Assembly: GCF_014925385.1 (NCBI RefSeq)
Contig: NZ_JACSDK010000001.1
Span: 248,001-312,000, forward strand
Source of the DNA: Pelagibius marinus
Lineage (GTDB): Bacteria; Pseudomonadota; Alphaproteobacteria; Kiloniellales; Kiloniellaceae
Reading direction: 5' to 3'
DNA length: 64,000 nt
The first letter of the stretch is position 1. Each line of letters begins with the position of its first letter. The notes under the pieces are model-generated. The model searched no databases and had not been told where the DNA came from. It was given only the letters and a program-made list of their open reading frames with translations. Positions 10,037 to 18,636 of this stretch are shown here, one piece after another. The translations under genes and the position numbers were made by a program.

Positions 10037-10173
10037 TTCAGGTCATGAACTTGGGGGGCGGCGATCGCCCCCTGGAAGCTGACACGCGCAAAACGCCTCG
10101 GCGCGGACGTCAGCGAAGGGTGGGATGAGGGGCCCCGGCGCGGGCCGTCACGGGCGCGCGCCGGGCGGTGGTC

Positions 10174-10728
10174 CTACTGAAGCGAGGCGATGCGCAGCTG
10201 GCGCGCCCGCGTCAGGATGGCGTTCTCGATGTCGGTCGGGGTCTGCTGTTCGACCGAGGCGTCGATCCAGCTGCCGTTCTGCGGATCACGCAGCTGGCGG
10301 AAGACCGCCGCCCGCACCCCGTCGGCGCGCAGATCGCGGCCCAGGATGTAGACGTTGATCTTGAAGCGCTCGTTGGTGGACTCCGGCGGTGAAAACCAGT
10401 CGGTGATGATCACCCCGCCGAAGGGATCCGCCGAGGCGAGCGGCATGAAGGAGACCGTATCCAGGGAAGCGCGCCACAGATAGGAGTTAACACCTATCCC
10501 GGAATCGCCACCGCTGGCGTCCGGCCGGTCGGCATCGTTGTTGATGCCGATCCGGTCGTTGCCGAGGAGCGACCCGTTGGTCTCCTCGTACTTTTCCGCC
10601 GTTTCGTCGCGATATTTGGCCTCGCCGCCAAGGCCGCAGCCGGCGACGGTCAGCGCCAGGCCCAGCGTCAGCCAGCGCCAGGCGGCGGTTTTCTTGCCAA
10701 GGGTCGTGCCAAAGGCCGTCGGTTTCAT
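10174..10728 (-). CDS. DUF3576-type lipoprotein
   Basis: This is a 184-residue predicted lipoprotein found upstream of leuS in many alphaproteobacteria; its function is unknown to me. A hydrophobic N-terminal segment ends in a lipobox VAGC, giving a mature protein starting CGLGGEAKYRD. The conserved core (YLWRASLDTVSFMPLASADPFGGVIITDW, then FKINVYILGRDLRADG) matches what I recall of DUF3576. The frame is open to 10899, but ATG at 10728 puts the signal peptide at the N-terminus, with AGGGA ten bases upstream. ATG at 10737 is an alternative. It is probably exported to the outer membrane and co-transcribed with leuS-lptE-holA. Confidence 0.8.
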   Translation of the reverse strand: MKPTAFGTTLGKKTAAWRWLTLGLALTVAGCGLGGEAKYRDETAEKYEETNGSLLGNDRIGINNDADRPDASGGDSGIGVNSYLWRASLDTVSFMPLASADPFGGVIITDWFSPPESTNERFKINVYILGRDLRADGVRAAVFRQLRDPQNGSWIDASVEQQTPTDIENAILTRARQLRIASLQ

Positions 10729-10929
10729 CGCTTCCATGTCCCTGCGTGCTGCAAAGAGCGGCCCGCCCGCGCTGGTGAACGCCGGCAGCCGCAAAGTCTC
10801 CTTCGAGTAGATATCATAGGGCCCAGAGGCGGGCAAAAAAGAAATAGCGCTAGGCTCTTGGCCGCCTGGGCGGCCCGGCAGGGCGGAAGCGGACTTCATG
10901 GGCGCCCGCCCGGCGGCTGCGCAAAAGAA

Positions 10930-10957
10930 TGGGGCGGCACCCGAAGGCGCCGCCCCA
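10930..10957 (-). terminator. Rho-independent terminator after the porin gene
   Basis: TGGGGCGGC (10930-10938) pairs with GCCGCCCCA (10949-10957) across a 10-nt loop. On the minus strand it is followed by TTCTTTTG. It lies 30 bp past the porin stop. Confidence 0.8.
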
Positions 10958-10986
10958 TCAAACGACGGTATGTCGCTACAGCAGTC

Positions 10987-12033
10987 TTAGAAGGAGAGCT
11001 TCAGACCGCTGGTAACCGCAACGATGTCGTTGTCGTCGCCGTTGACGTCTTCCTCACCGATATAACCGGTCAGGAAGACGCTCACGCCCGGCGCCAGGTT
11101 GTAGCCGACGTTGGCAGAACCACCCAGCAGGTCGGTGTCGGAATCGTCATCCTCGGAGTAGATGCCGTTGATGGAGAAGTTCCACGGGCCGGTCGCATAA
11201 CCGATACCGAGGTCAACCGCCCAGCCTTCGCCGCCGTTGCCGTCAGCGTCGTCCCAGATCACACCACTGGCGATGGTGAAGCCGGAGAAGCTGATGGCAG
11301 CGCCACCGCCGATGCCATAGACATCGTCTTCCGGCTCCGCATCAGCCGAGCCGAAACCGGCAACCAGGCCGAGTTCGACGCCGATGCCGTTGAACTCGCC
11401 GTCGTAGCCGGCGCCGACACCGATGTGATCATGGATGCCGCTGTCATCCGCGGCATGGAAGGAATTGCCGTCGTTGCCGTCAGCGGTGTCCGGCGTGTAG
11501 CTGATGCCGGCGCTGAAGCCGTTGAAGTTCGGCGTGGTGTAGGTGATCTTCGTGGCGTCCGAGCTGTCGACGCCATTGGCGAAGTCGACAGAGGTGCGGG
11601 TGTTGCCGCTGAACGCCCGCTGCAGGAAGTTCGAAGTCGGGTTGCCGACGCCGCCGTAATCAACGCCGGAGTTCGAGCCGTTGACCATGAAGGTGTCTTC
11701 GGCGCCGTCGTTGTTGCCGAACTCGAGCTTGCCGAAGCCGCCCGACGCCCAGATGCTGTTTTCGTCGACGTTGTTGCTCTCACCGGAGTCAGCTTCGAAC
11801 TCGACCCGGAAACCGAAGGTGATGCCGTTGTCGGCCATGATCGAGCCGTTGACGTGCACCTCAGTGTTGGTCGAGAAAGCGAAGCCCCGATCCGACGAGT
11901 CGAGGTCAGAGTCACCACCCGAAGCCATGAACTGCTGGAATGCAGACAGTTCAAGCTCCTGAGCGGCAGCAGGGCTGGCCACCAGGACCGCGGCCCCGAC
12001 AATGGCGCTGCTAGCCATCAAAACGTTTTTCAT
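10987..12033 (-). CDS. Outer-membrane porin (general Gram-negative porin family)
   Basis: The 348-residue protein has a clear Sec signal peptide (MKNVLMASS...ASPAAA, cleavage before Gln25). The remainder alternates hydrophobic and polar residues as expected for beta-strands, with Asp/Asn/Gly-rich loops. It ends in GLKLSF; a terminal Phe is the BAM recognition signal. Motifs such as GFGKLEFGNNDGAEDTF resemble alphaproteobacterial trimeric porins in which this turn precedes the constriction loop. The acidic loops suggest cation preference, an inference only. GGAG lies 8 bases before the ATG. It is a single-gene unit with its own terminator. Confidence 0.9.
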   Translation of the reverse strand: MKNVLMASSAIVGAAVLVASPAAAQELELSAFQQFMASGGDSDLDSSDRGFAFSTNTEVHVNGSIMADNGITFGFRVEFEADSGESNNVDENSIWASGGFGKLEFGNNDGAEDTFMVNGSNSGVDYGGVGNPTSNFLQRAFSGNTRTSVDFANGVDSSDATKITYTTPNFNGFSAGISYTPDTADGNDGNSFHAADDSGIHDHIGVGAGYDGEFNGIGVELGLVAGFGSADAEPEDDVYGIGGGAAISFSGFTIASGVIWDDADGNGGEGWAVDLGIGYATGPWNFSINGIYSEDDDSDTDLLGGSANVGYNLAPGVSVFLTGYIGEEDVNGDDNDIVAVTSGLKLSF

Positions 12034-12469
12034 CCGAAAAGCTCCAAATACGGTGTCTATTGTGGGTACCCCAAGCCACGGGATGCCTTGTTGGTACTAG
12101 TCTGGGCGGCGGATCGCAAGGCTTGGCAACGGTGTTAAGTTGTTTTTCCGACACACTGTGTTTTTCCAGCAACAGTGAGCGTTTTGGCCGCTAAGCCAAA
12201 GACTTCGCCGCAACGGCTACGGTCCTGATGTAGAGAGGTTCTACGCCTTAAGCGTTCTTTTTGACCTAGAGAACACGCTTAATGCGCGAATTCTAAACAC
12301 CTCGTTAACCTTCGATGCCGAGTCCCTTGCATCGTTGGGCACATTTGCCTAGAGGGAGAGCGGCGGGCCGGTCACGTGTCGGGGGCGGTCGGCGACTCTC
12401 AGGCCTCCGTCAAGGGGCCGGCACCGGCAGCCCGTTGCTCGCATTACTGATCAAGGCTCGAGACACATC
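12034..12469. other. Intergenic region upstream of porin and sulfotransferases
   Basis: About 436 bp with no credible gene between two divergent units, so both promoters should lie here. It is clearly more A+T-rich than its surroundings, especially 12120-12310. TTAAGCG (12248-12254) and CGCTTAA (12276-12282) form an inverted repeat whose arms extend imperfectly inward, a possible operator or leader hairpin. ACACACTGTGT near 12150 is a second short palindrome. No clear sigma-70 boxes could be chosen with confidence. Confidence 0.4.
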
Positions 12470-13327
12470 ATGTCAGGTATCCTCTGGCTCGCCTCTTATC
12501 CGAAGTCCGGAAACACCTGGATGCGGGTCTTCCTGGCGAATCTGATCCTCAACGAGCCCGAGCCTCTGGCGCTGAAGCGTATCAACGAGGTCTGTTCCAG
12601 CGAACCCAACGAGGTCTGGTTCAAGTCGCTGACCTCGAAGCCGGTCAGCGAGCTGAGCGAAAAGAAGGTCGCGGCCCTGCGCACCAAGGCCCAGGAGCAC
12701 GCGGTGCGCCTGAATAAGAACATCATCCCAATGAAGACTCACAGCTTCTGCGGCAAGGACTACGGCTATCCGACGATCTCGGTGAAGGCCACCATCGGGG
12801 TGATCTACATAATCCGCGATCCGCGCGACGTGGTGATCTCGGCCGCCGACCACTATGGCCTCACCATCGATCAAGCGATCGAGATGATGAACGACAAGAA
12901 GACGCGCGGAAAAGGCATGCCCGGAAACACGGTCCACGAGCGCATGAGCAGCTGGTCGGAGCATGTGAAGTCATGGACCGCCTGGAAGCACACGCCGCTG
13001 CAGGTGTTGCGCTACGAGGACCTGCTGGCCGAGCCGCTGGCGCACTTCGGCGGCGTCGCCCGAAAGCTGGGCATCACCGACGACGAGGCACGCATCAAGC
13101 GCGCCGTGGAATTCTCCTCCTTCAAGACCCTGCAGGCCCAGGAGGCCGAAACCGGTTTCATCGAGAAGTCGGTGAACAGCGAACGTTTCTTCCGCTCCGG
13201 ACGGGCCGGGGGCTGGCGCGACAAGCTGAGCGCCCGCCAGATGGCTGCCATCGAACGGGACCATGCGGTGCAGATGCGCCGCTTCGGCTACCTGCCGCCG
13301 GAAGCGGCGCGGAAGAAGGCGTCCTGA
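12470..13327 (+). CDS. Sulfotransferase family protein, copy 1
   Basis: A cytosolic PAPS-dependent sulfotransferase of 285 residues, most similar in pattern to sulfotransferase domain 1. The 5'-phosphosulfate loop YPKSGNTW is at residues 10-17 and the 3'-phosphate-binding motif YIIRDPRDVVIS is near residues 108-119. A conserved RYEDLL follows, and the C-terminal FFRSGRAGGWRDKLS resembles the RKGxxGDWK-type loop. The acceptor cannot be told from sequence; carbohydrate or lipid is likely given the glycan genes elsewhere in the window. A nearly identical-looking paralogue starts one base after its stop. Confidence 0.9.
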   Translation: MSGILWLASYPKSGNTWMRVFLANLILNEPEPLALKRINEVCSSEPNEVWFKSLTSKPVSELSEKKVAALRTKAQEHAVRLNKNIIPMKTHSFCGKDYGYPTISVKATIGVIYIIRDPRDVVISAADHYGLTIDQAIEMMNDKKTRGKGMPGNTVHERMSSWSEHVKSWTAWKHTPLQVLRYEDLLAEPLAHFGGVARKLGITDDEARIKRAVEFSSFKTLQAQEAETGFIEKSVNSERFFRSGRAGGWRDKLSARQMAAIERDHAVQMRRFGYLPPEAARKKAS

Positions 13328-13328
13328 C

Positions 13329-14156
13329 GTGCCCGGCATTCTCTGGCTGGCTTCCTACCCGAAATCGGGCAACACCTGGATGCGGGCCTTTCTCGCCAAT
13401 CTGATCCTCGATGCGCCGGAGCCTTTGCCGCTCAAGCATATCGGGGAGGCCTGCCCCAGCGAACCCTCGGAGATCTGGTTCGAACCCTTCGCCGACAAAC
13501 CCGTGGCCGAGCTGACGGCCAAGGAGATCGCCCCCCTGCGCACCCGCGCCCAGGAACGCGTCGTCAGTCTCAACAAGAACGTCGTGCCGATGAAGACCCA
13601 CAGCTATCTGGGCGAGGACTTCGGCTACCCGATCTTCTCCATGAAGGCGACCTATGGGGCGGTCTACATCATCCGCGATCCCCGCGACGTCGCGGTCTCG
13701 GCCGCCGATCACTTCGGCAAGACCCTGGATGAGATGATCGCCTACATGGACGACGCGCTGGCCACCTGCGCGCCCATGGCCGGGCAAATCGTCCACGAGC
13801 TGCAAAGCAGCTGGTCCAACCATGTCGAATCCTGGACCAAGTGGAACCACCCCCGGATATTTGTCGTGCGTTACGAGGATCTGCTGGTGGATCCTCTGGA
13901 CCAGTTCGGCCGCATCGCAGAACGCTTCGGCATCAGCAAGGACCGCGCCAGGATCGAGAAGGCCGTGGAGTTCTCTTCGTTCAAGCAACTGCAGCAGCTC
14001 GAGGAAGACCAGGGCTTCGTCGAGCGCTCGATCCATAGCGAGAGGTTCTTTCGCAGCGGCCGCTCGGGCGGCTGGCAGGAAAAGCTGACGCCGGCACAGG
14101 CACGTAAGATCGAAAGCGACCATGCAGTCCAAATGAAGCGTTTCGGCTATCTTTAA
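13329..14156 (+). CDS. Sulfotransferase family protein, copy 2
   Basis: This is a tandem paralogue of the preceding gene, 275 residues. It keeps the same YPKSGNTW loop, YIIRDPRDV motif, RYEDLL and FFRSGRSGGW segments. The chosen start is GTG at 13329 (VPGILWLASYPKSG), which aligns with the first gene's MSGILWLASYPKSG and begins one base after its stop. An upstream ATG-free extension in this frame overlaps gene 1 and is basic low-complexity sequence, so it was excluded. The copies diverge mainly in the middle (after ISAADH/VSAADH), where acceptor-binding residues usually lie, suggesting different acceptors. Confidence 0.9.
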   Translation: MPGILWLASYPKSGNTWMRAFLANLILDAPEPLPLKHIGEACPSEPSEIWFEPFADKPVAELTAKEIAPLRTRAQERVVSLNKNVVPMKTHSYLGEDFGYPIFSMKATYGAVYIIRDPRDVAVSAADHFGKTLDEMIAYMDDALATCAPMAGQIVHELQSSWSNHVESWTKWNHPRIFVVRYEDLLVDPLDQFGRIAERFGISKDRARIEKAVEFSSFKQLQQLEEDQGFVERSIHSERFFRSGRSGGWQEKLTPAQARKIESDHAVQMKRFGYL

Positions 14157-14211
14157 GCCCCACCATCGTTTAGCCCCCGCCTTTGGGGCCGGGACAACGG
14201 AACAGCGATCT

Positions 14212-14898
14212 ATGGCAGAGTCCCTGCACAGCGATATTGCCGGCAATCTGGCCGAGGTGCGCGCGCGCATCGCCGCGGCGGCGCAGGAGGCCGGGCGCGA
14301 CCCCCGGGCGGTGACGCTGGTGGCCGTCAGCAAGGTGCATCCCGCGGCGGCGGTCGAGGCGGCCCTGGCCGCCGGTCAGACGGTCTTCGGCGAGAACCGG
14401 GTGCAGGAGGCGCAGGGCAAGTTTCCGGCCCTCAAGGCCGCCCATCCGGACTTGCGGCTGCATCTCATCGGCCCCCTGCAGACCAACAAGGTGAAAGACG
14501 CCCTGGCGCTGTTCGACGTCATCGAGACGGTGGACCGCCCGAAGCTGGCCCGCGCGCTTGCCAAGGAGGCGGCCAAGCGGGGCGCCGCGCCGGCCTGCTA
14601 CATCCAGGTCAACACCGGCGAGGAGCCGCAGAAGGCCGGCATTCCTCCGGGCGAGGCCGACGCTTTCATCGCCGAGTGCCGCGACCTCGGCCTCGACCTG
14701 CGCGGGCTGATGTGCATCCCGCCGGTCGAGGAAGAACCGTCGCTGCACTTTGCCTTCCTGCGCGAGATCGCCCAGCGCAACGGCCTGGAGGGCCTCTCCA
14801 TGGGCATGAGCGGCGACTACGAAACGGCGGTGCGCTTCGGCGCCACCCTGGTGCGGGTCGGCACCGGCATCTTCGGCGCCCGTCCCGTACAGGCCTGA
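14212..14898 (+). CDS. YggS/PLPBP-family pyridoxal-phosphate homeostasis protein
   Basis: The family binds pyridoxal 5'-phosphate without known enzyme activity and affects vitamin B6 and amino-acid pools. The 228-residue length is typical. The PLP lysine is in VTLVAVSKVHP. FGENRVQEAQGK, LHLIGPLQTNKVK and LSMGMSGDYETAVRFGATLVRVGTGIFG are the standard conserved blocks. It stands as a short rightward unit after the sulfotransferases. Confidence 0.95.
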   Translation: MAESLHSDIAGNLAEVRARIAAAAQEAGRDPRAVTLVAVSKVHPAAAVEAALAAGQTVFGENRVQEAQGKFPALKAAHPDLRLHLIGPLQTNKVKDALALFDVIETVDRPKLARALAKEAAKRGAAPACYIQVNTGEEPQKAGIPPGEADAFIAECRDLGLDLRGLMCIPPVEEEPSLHFAFLREIAQRNGLEGLSMGMSGDYETAVRFGATLVRVGTGIFGARPVQA

Positions 14899-14917
14899 GC
14901 TCTCTGCTTCGCCTGTC

Positions 14918-15556
14918 CTAGTCGCAGAAGCGGAAGATGCAGTCGTCCTGGGTGACCGGATTGCGGCGCGGCATCAGCTTGCGCCCCAAGAGGCCGACGA
15001 ACTTCGAAAAGCCTTCCCCGCTGATGTCCGGGCTTACGCCGGGCGAGCCTTCGGCATAGGCGACGGCCTTGGTGCCGCGGCATACCCCCGCGAGGGTCCG
15101 CGTCGCGTCCTTGTCGCCCGCGCCGCGCGCCGCTTCCACGGCGGCGCTGCTCATCTCCGCCTTGCAGAGGCCCTGGCCGTTGAAGGCCTTGGGAACGCCG
15201 TAGGCGATGCGCAGGACATAGGCGGGCCGCTCCACGTCTGCGGGATTGCCGCTGTAGTGGCGCGGCATCCACGAAGGGCCGTGGTTGCGCAGCCCCTGAA
15301 CACTGGCGGCGGTCACGGCTTCCTGCGCCAGGTTCGGCGCCGGGGCGCCATAGGTCTCCACCAGCAGCGGGCCGCTGGCGGCGAGGCTGGACGGCACGTA
15401 GCCCGCGGTGAAGTTGGTGAAGTAGACGGTGCCGCCGCCCGATCCCGTCGCGGCGCAGGCCGCCAGGCCGAACAGGCCTGCCGCGGCCAGGCTGCGCGGC
15501 ATCGTCAAACGGCGGGGTTTTCCGGCGGCGCTGTGTTCTGCCTGCTGTTGCTGCAT
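14918..15556 (-). CDS. Putative lipoprotein, function unknown
   Basis: I do not recognise this 212-residue protein. A basic N-region (KPRRLTMPR) is followed by a hydrophobic stretch and a lipobox LAAC, so it is probably a lipoprotein. Met19 (15502) is an alternative start. The mature part has several Cys (SGQ.LCKAEMSS, GVCRGTKA, DDCIFRFCD), suggesting periplasmic disulfides. VPSSLAASGPLLVETYGAPAP resembles small secreted alphaproteobacterial proteins of unknown role. It lies downstream of the L,D-transpeptidase gene on the same strand, so a cell-wall connection is possible but unproven. Confidence 0.7.
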   Translation of the reverse strand: MQQQQAEHSAAGKPRRLTMPRSLAAAGLFGLAACAATGSGGGTVYFTNFTAGYVPSSLAASGPLLVETYGAPAPNLAQEAVTAASVQGLRNHGPSWMPRHYSGNPADVERPAYVLRIAYGVPKAFNGQGLCKAEMSSAAVEAARGAGDKDATRTLAGVCRGTKAVAYAEGSPGVSPDISGEGFSKFVGLLGRKLMPRRNPVTQDDCIFRFCD

Positions 15557-15680
15557 GGCTCGGCCTCCTGGTTGCCTAGGCCTGATATCTGGTACTTACG
15601 CAGCCCGCAGGCAATTGGTGCCATTATTCTGCCGCAAAATGGGCTGCGGCAAAGCCGCGCGCTGCCCCGGACGATGGCCC

Positions 15681-16217
15681 TCAGGGCGCCAGCACATGCA
15701 CGGCGCTGCCGGGTCCGGCGGCTTGCAGCACCTCCCGCAGATCGGGCAGCGCCAGGGCCACGCAGCCCTCGGTGGGGCCGTAGTCGTCGCGCGCCACGTG
15801 CAGGAAGATGGCGCTGCCGGCCCCGGGCACCACGGGGGCGTCGTTGTGACCCAGCACCACGACCACGTCGTAGAGCCCGTCCTCCCGGGTCATGCGTTCG
15901 TGACTGGCGGCATAGGGCAGGCGCACCGGCCGGTTATAGGCCGGGTCCGCCGGGTCGTCGCACCAGCCGTCGTCGGGGCCGATGGCCGTGCAGTCGAAGC
16001 AGGTCTCCGGCTTCGCCAGCCGGTCGGCGCGGTAGAGCACGCGGCGGATCGGCCAGCGTCCGACCGGCGTGACCCCATCGCCCTCGCGCTTGTCCAGGGC
16101 GATGGCGCCGCGCCCGATGGCGCAGCGCAGGCGCCGTTCGCCCCACTGCGCAAGCGCTTCGCCGTCTTTCAGGCAAACCACCAAGTCGAGGGGAGGGGAT
16201 GAAGACGAAACCGGCAT
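15681..16217 (-). CDS. L,D-transpeptidase (YkuD) family protein
   Basis: YkuD enzymes cross-link peptidoglycan or attach proteins to it through a catalytic Cys. In this 178-residue protein the catalytic block is FLHVARDDYGPTEGCVAL, with the nucleophile Cys in TEGC and a His in FLHVA. VVVLGHND upstream supplies the second conserved His. REGDGVTPVGRWPI is the usual substrate-side motif (DGxTPxG). No signal peptide is evident from the chosen ATG, as in several cytoplasm-annotated members of this short subfamily. Confidence 0.85.
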   Translation of the reverse strand: MPVSSSSPPLDLVVCLKDGEALAQWGERRLRCAIGRGAIALDKREGDGVTPVGRWPIRRVLYRADRLAKPETCFDCTAIGPDDGWCDDPADPAYNRPVRLPYAASHERMTREDGLYDVVVVLGHNDAPVVPGAGSAIFLHVARDDYGPTEGCVALALPDLREVLQAAGPGSAVHVLAP

Positions 16218-16302
16218 GGCGACCAGACTAGCGCTCCCCGGCGCGCAGCGGCCAGCGCTTATCGCTCAGCGGCGGTCCCGGGGACGGGCGCGGGAAATAG
16301 GC

Positions 16303-17331
16303 TCAGGAGCCGGCGGCGGGCACCGCGGGGTCGAAGCGCCAGGGGTCGTCGGGATTGGGGTCGGCGTGCCACTGGGCCTTGTCGGCGCGGTCATCGGTTT
16401 CGCTGGCGCCGGCCTGCCGGCTCATCCTGCGGTACTTGTCCAGGCCGTTCATCATGCGCTGGGCGATGTCCGCGTCCGACGCGTCCTGCGCCAGGATCAG
16501 CGGATGCGCGGCTGCGCCCTCGCCGCTGGCGCCCTTGCCGCTGGCGTCGGCAGCCGCCCTGTCAGCCGCTGGAGCGGGCGGCTGGGATCGTGGCGGCAAC
16601 GGATAGGACTTCATGGCGGCGCCGCGCCGGGGCAAGGGCAGGGCCTCGGCCTGGCTGCCGTCCGGCGGCAGGGCCGGGCCCGCCGCCGGGGTGCGTCTCA
16701 GATCGTTGAACAGCGCGTTCAAGGCGTCCTGCCCGGTCAGCATGCCGGTCATGGCGGGATCCTCCGCCGGTGGCAGTCCGGCGGGACCTGCCGCTTGGCC
16801 CGGGGCGTGGCTTGGGGTCCCGGCCATCGCGGCGGCGGCGACGGGCGTGGAGCCCGCTGCGGTGGTGAGAGGCGCCCCGGCGGGGATCACCAGGTCGGGT
16901 TCGGGGCCGGCGGCAGGACCGGCCTGGCCGTTGGAGCCGGCGGCCAGGGGATCCAGGTTGCCGGGCGCCTCGCCGCCCGCGAACTGCGGCTCGGCGGTGT
17001 CCTCCTCGCCGGTGAAGAAAGCGATCACGCTTTCCCCGAGGTCTTCGCCGGCGACCTCTTCGTAAAAGGCGTTGGCGGCGGCGGCGATGAAGCCGGAGGG
17101 GCCGCCGAACAGGGTGTCGCCCAGGATGCGGGCGTGCGCGCTGATCTCGTCGCCGGTGATCTCGCGGTAGAGCGTGGAGACGAGGGGGATATGCTGCAGC
17201 GGATTGATGATGTCGAGGAAGTCGTCGAAGGTGAACTCGCCGTCGCTCTGCCCGTCAAAGCCGAGCTCGCGCTGGCGCGCGGTCAGCGGCTGCGGGTTGC
17301 GATAATCGCCAACGAATTCCAAGTCGACCAT
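16303..17331 (-). CDS. Conserved hypothetical protein with helical N-terminus and Pro/Ala/Gly-rich tail
   Basis: Not recognised. The 342-residue ORF has an ordered N-terminal part (about residues 1-110, acidic and aromatic: FTFDDFLDIINPLQHIPLVSTLYREITGDEIS...IAAAANAFYEEVAGEDLGE). A long low-complexity linker rich in Ala, Pro and Gly follows (about 120-290), then a short C-terminal helix-like piece (DASDADIAQRMMNGLDKYRRMSRQAG). No signal peptide and no membrane helix are obvious. The ordered ends and non-random codon positions argue that it is real. It lies just downstream of the L,D-transpeptidase in map order but upstream of it in transcription. Confidence 0.7.
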   Translation of the reverse strand: MVDLEFVGDYRNPQPLTARQRELGFDGQSDGEFTFDDFLDIINPLQHIPLVSTLYREITGDEISAHARILGDTLFGGPSGFIAAAANAFYEEVAGEDLGESVIAFFTGEEDTAEPQFAGGEAPGNLDPLAAGSNGQAGPAAGPEPDLVIPAGAPLTTAAGSTPVAAAAMAGTPSHAPGQAAGPAGLPPAEDPAMTGMLTGQDALNALFNDLRRTPAAGPALPPDGSQAEALPLPRRGAAMKSYPLPPRSQPPAPAADRAAADASGKGASGEGAAAHPLILAQDASDADIAQRMMNGLDKYRRMSRQAGASETDDRADKAQWHADPNPDDPWRFDPAVPAAGS

Positions 17332-17411
17332 AGATCCTCCAGCCGTTTCAGCAGCAAGAAGCGGGCCAGAGGTCGGAACGTATGTTTATCAAGGGGTTAG
17401 ATGAAACGCTC

Positions 17412-17442
17412 TCGCGCCGGGGGCAGCTTCTGCCCGGCGCGA
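17412..17442 (-). terminator. Candidate terminator of ribA
   Basis: TCGCGCCGG (17412-17420) pairs with CCGGCGCGA (17434-17442), with an inner GCAG/CTGC stem, a very stable hairpin. It lies about 50 bp after the ribA stop on the minus strand. The following T-tract is weak (GCGTTTCATC). Confidence 0.5.
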
Positions 17443-17490
17443 ACGGCCCGGCGGCGGGCGAGAATTGCCGCCCTTGCTGCCCTGTTCCAC

Positions 17491-18636
17491 CTAGAACAGG
17501 TGGCCGAAACGCGCCGCCTTGGTGGCCAGGTAGAAGTCGTTGTGGGCGTTGGAGGGGAAGCTGTGCTCGACGCGCTCCTCGACCGCGATGCCGAAGCGCG
17601 CCAGCGCGGCGACCTTCTGCGGGTTGTTGGTCATGAGGCGCACCTTGCGGAAGCCCAGATGGTGCAGCATCTGGGCGGCCGGCAGGTAGACCCGCTCGTC
17701 CGCGTCGAAGCCGAGCTGCTCGTTGGCGTCCAGGGTGTCGGCGCCGCCGTCCTGCAGGGTGTAGGCGCGCAGCTTGTTGACCAGGCCGATGCCGCGGCCT
17801 TCCTGCATCAGGTACAGCACGATGCCGGCGCCGGCCTCGGCCATGGCCTGGATGGCGCCGCGCAGCTGGTCGCCGCAGTCGCAGCGCAGCGAACCCAGCA
17901 GATCGCCGGTGAAGCACTCCGAATGCAGGCGCAGCAGCACCGGCTCGTCGGCCTTGGGCTCGCCGACGATGATCGCCAGGTGCTCCATACCGCCGTCGTC
18001 GGGGCGGAAGGCGACGATGCGGGCCTGCTCGGCGCCGGCCAGGGGCACCGCGGCATTGGCGACCTGGGTCAGCCCGCGCGCGGCGGCGTAGCGGTATTCG
18101 GCGACATTGGCGGCGGAGACCGCCATGAGGTCACGGGCGTCGGCCCAGGCGACGGGGCTCTGCACCGGTTGTTTCGGCAAGGGGGCCAGCAGCGCGGCGG
18201 GCAGCAGGCGGGCCAGCTTGGTCAGCTCCACCGCGGCGACGTCGAGGCCCGCCGGCGCGGCGACGACCTGGCGCGGCTGCAGGGCGCTGTCCTGCGGGCT
18301 GGTCGGGTCGGCCAGCGCGCGGATGCTCTCGGCCTGCTGCTCCTCCAGGGCCAGCGCCATCACGCCACCGCTGGCGATCAGGCCCTCGGCTTCCGGCAGG
18401 CCCAAGGCCTGGGCGCGGCGCGCAGTCAGCAGCAGCATCGGCTCGGTGCCGGTCAGCTTGGCGAGCGCCGCCAGACCCTCCGGGGTCGCTTCTTCGGCCG
18501 CCTGCACCAGGGCGCCCCCGCCGGACCAGTCGTGCAGCACCACGCTGGCGCCGCGGCGCAGCTCGGCGAGCGCGCGCTCGACCGTCTGAAGGACGGCGGC
18601 ATCAGGGGATTTCGGGTGCTTGGCGGGTTGCTGCAT
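17491..18636 (-). CDS. ribA: GTP cyclohydrolase II (RibA) with degenerate N-terminal RibB-like domain
   Basis: RibA converts GTP to 2,5-diamino-6-ribosylamino-pyrimidinone phosphate, the first step of riboflavin synthesis. The C-terminal half carries the zinc ligands in SECFTGDLLGSLRCDCGDQL and the catalytic region LMQEGRGIGLVNKLRAY, followed by the RLMTNNPQKV block. The 381-residue length is that of a RibBA-like fusion. The first ~170 residues keep only a faint DHBP-synthase outline (GGVMALALEEQQAESIRALAD) and lack the acidic DDxxRE-type metal site, so that domain is probably not catalytic. Transcribed leftward as a single gene. Confidence 0.92.
   Translation of the reverse strand: MQQPAKHPKSPDAAVLQTVERALAELRRGASVVLHDWSGGGALVQAAEEATPEGLAALAKLTGTEPMLLLTARRAQALGLPEAEGLIASGGVMALALEEQQAESIRALADPTSPQDSALQPRQVVAAPAGLDVAAVELTKLARLLPAALLAPLPKQPVQSPVAWADARDLMAVSAANVAEYRYAAARGLTQVANAAVPLAGAEQARIVAFRPDDGGMEHLAIIVGEPKADEPVLLRLHSECFTGDLLGSLRCDCGDQLRGAIQAMAEAGAGIVLYLMQEGRGIGLVNKLRAYTLQDGGADTLDANEQLGFDADERVYLPAAQMLHHLGFRKVRLMTNNPQKVAALARFGIAVEERVEHSFPSNAHNDFYLATKAARFGHLF

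Noticed and set aside
10858-12138. 426-codon open frame antisense to the porin
   Set aside because: Val/Asp/Ala-rich translation mirrors the porin strands; the porin has signal peptide, ribosome site and terminator.
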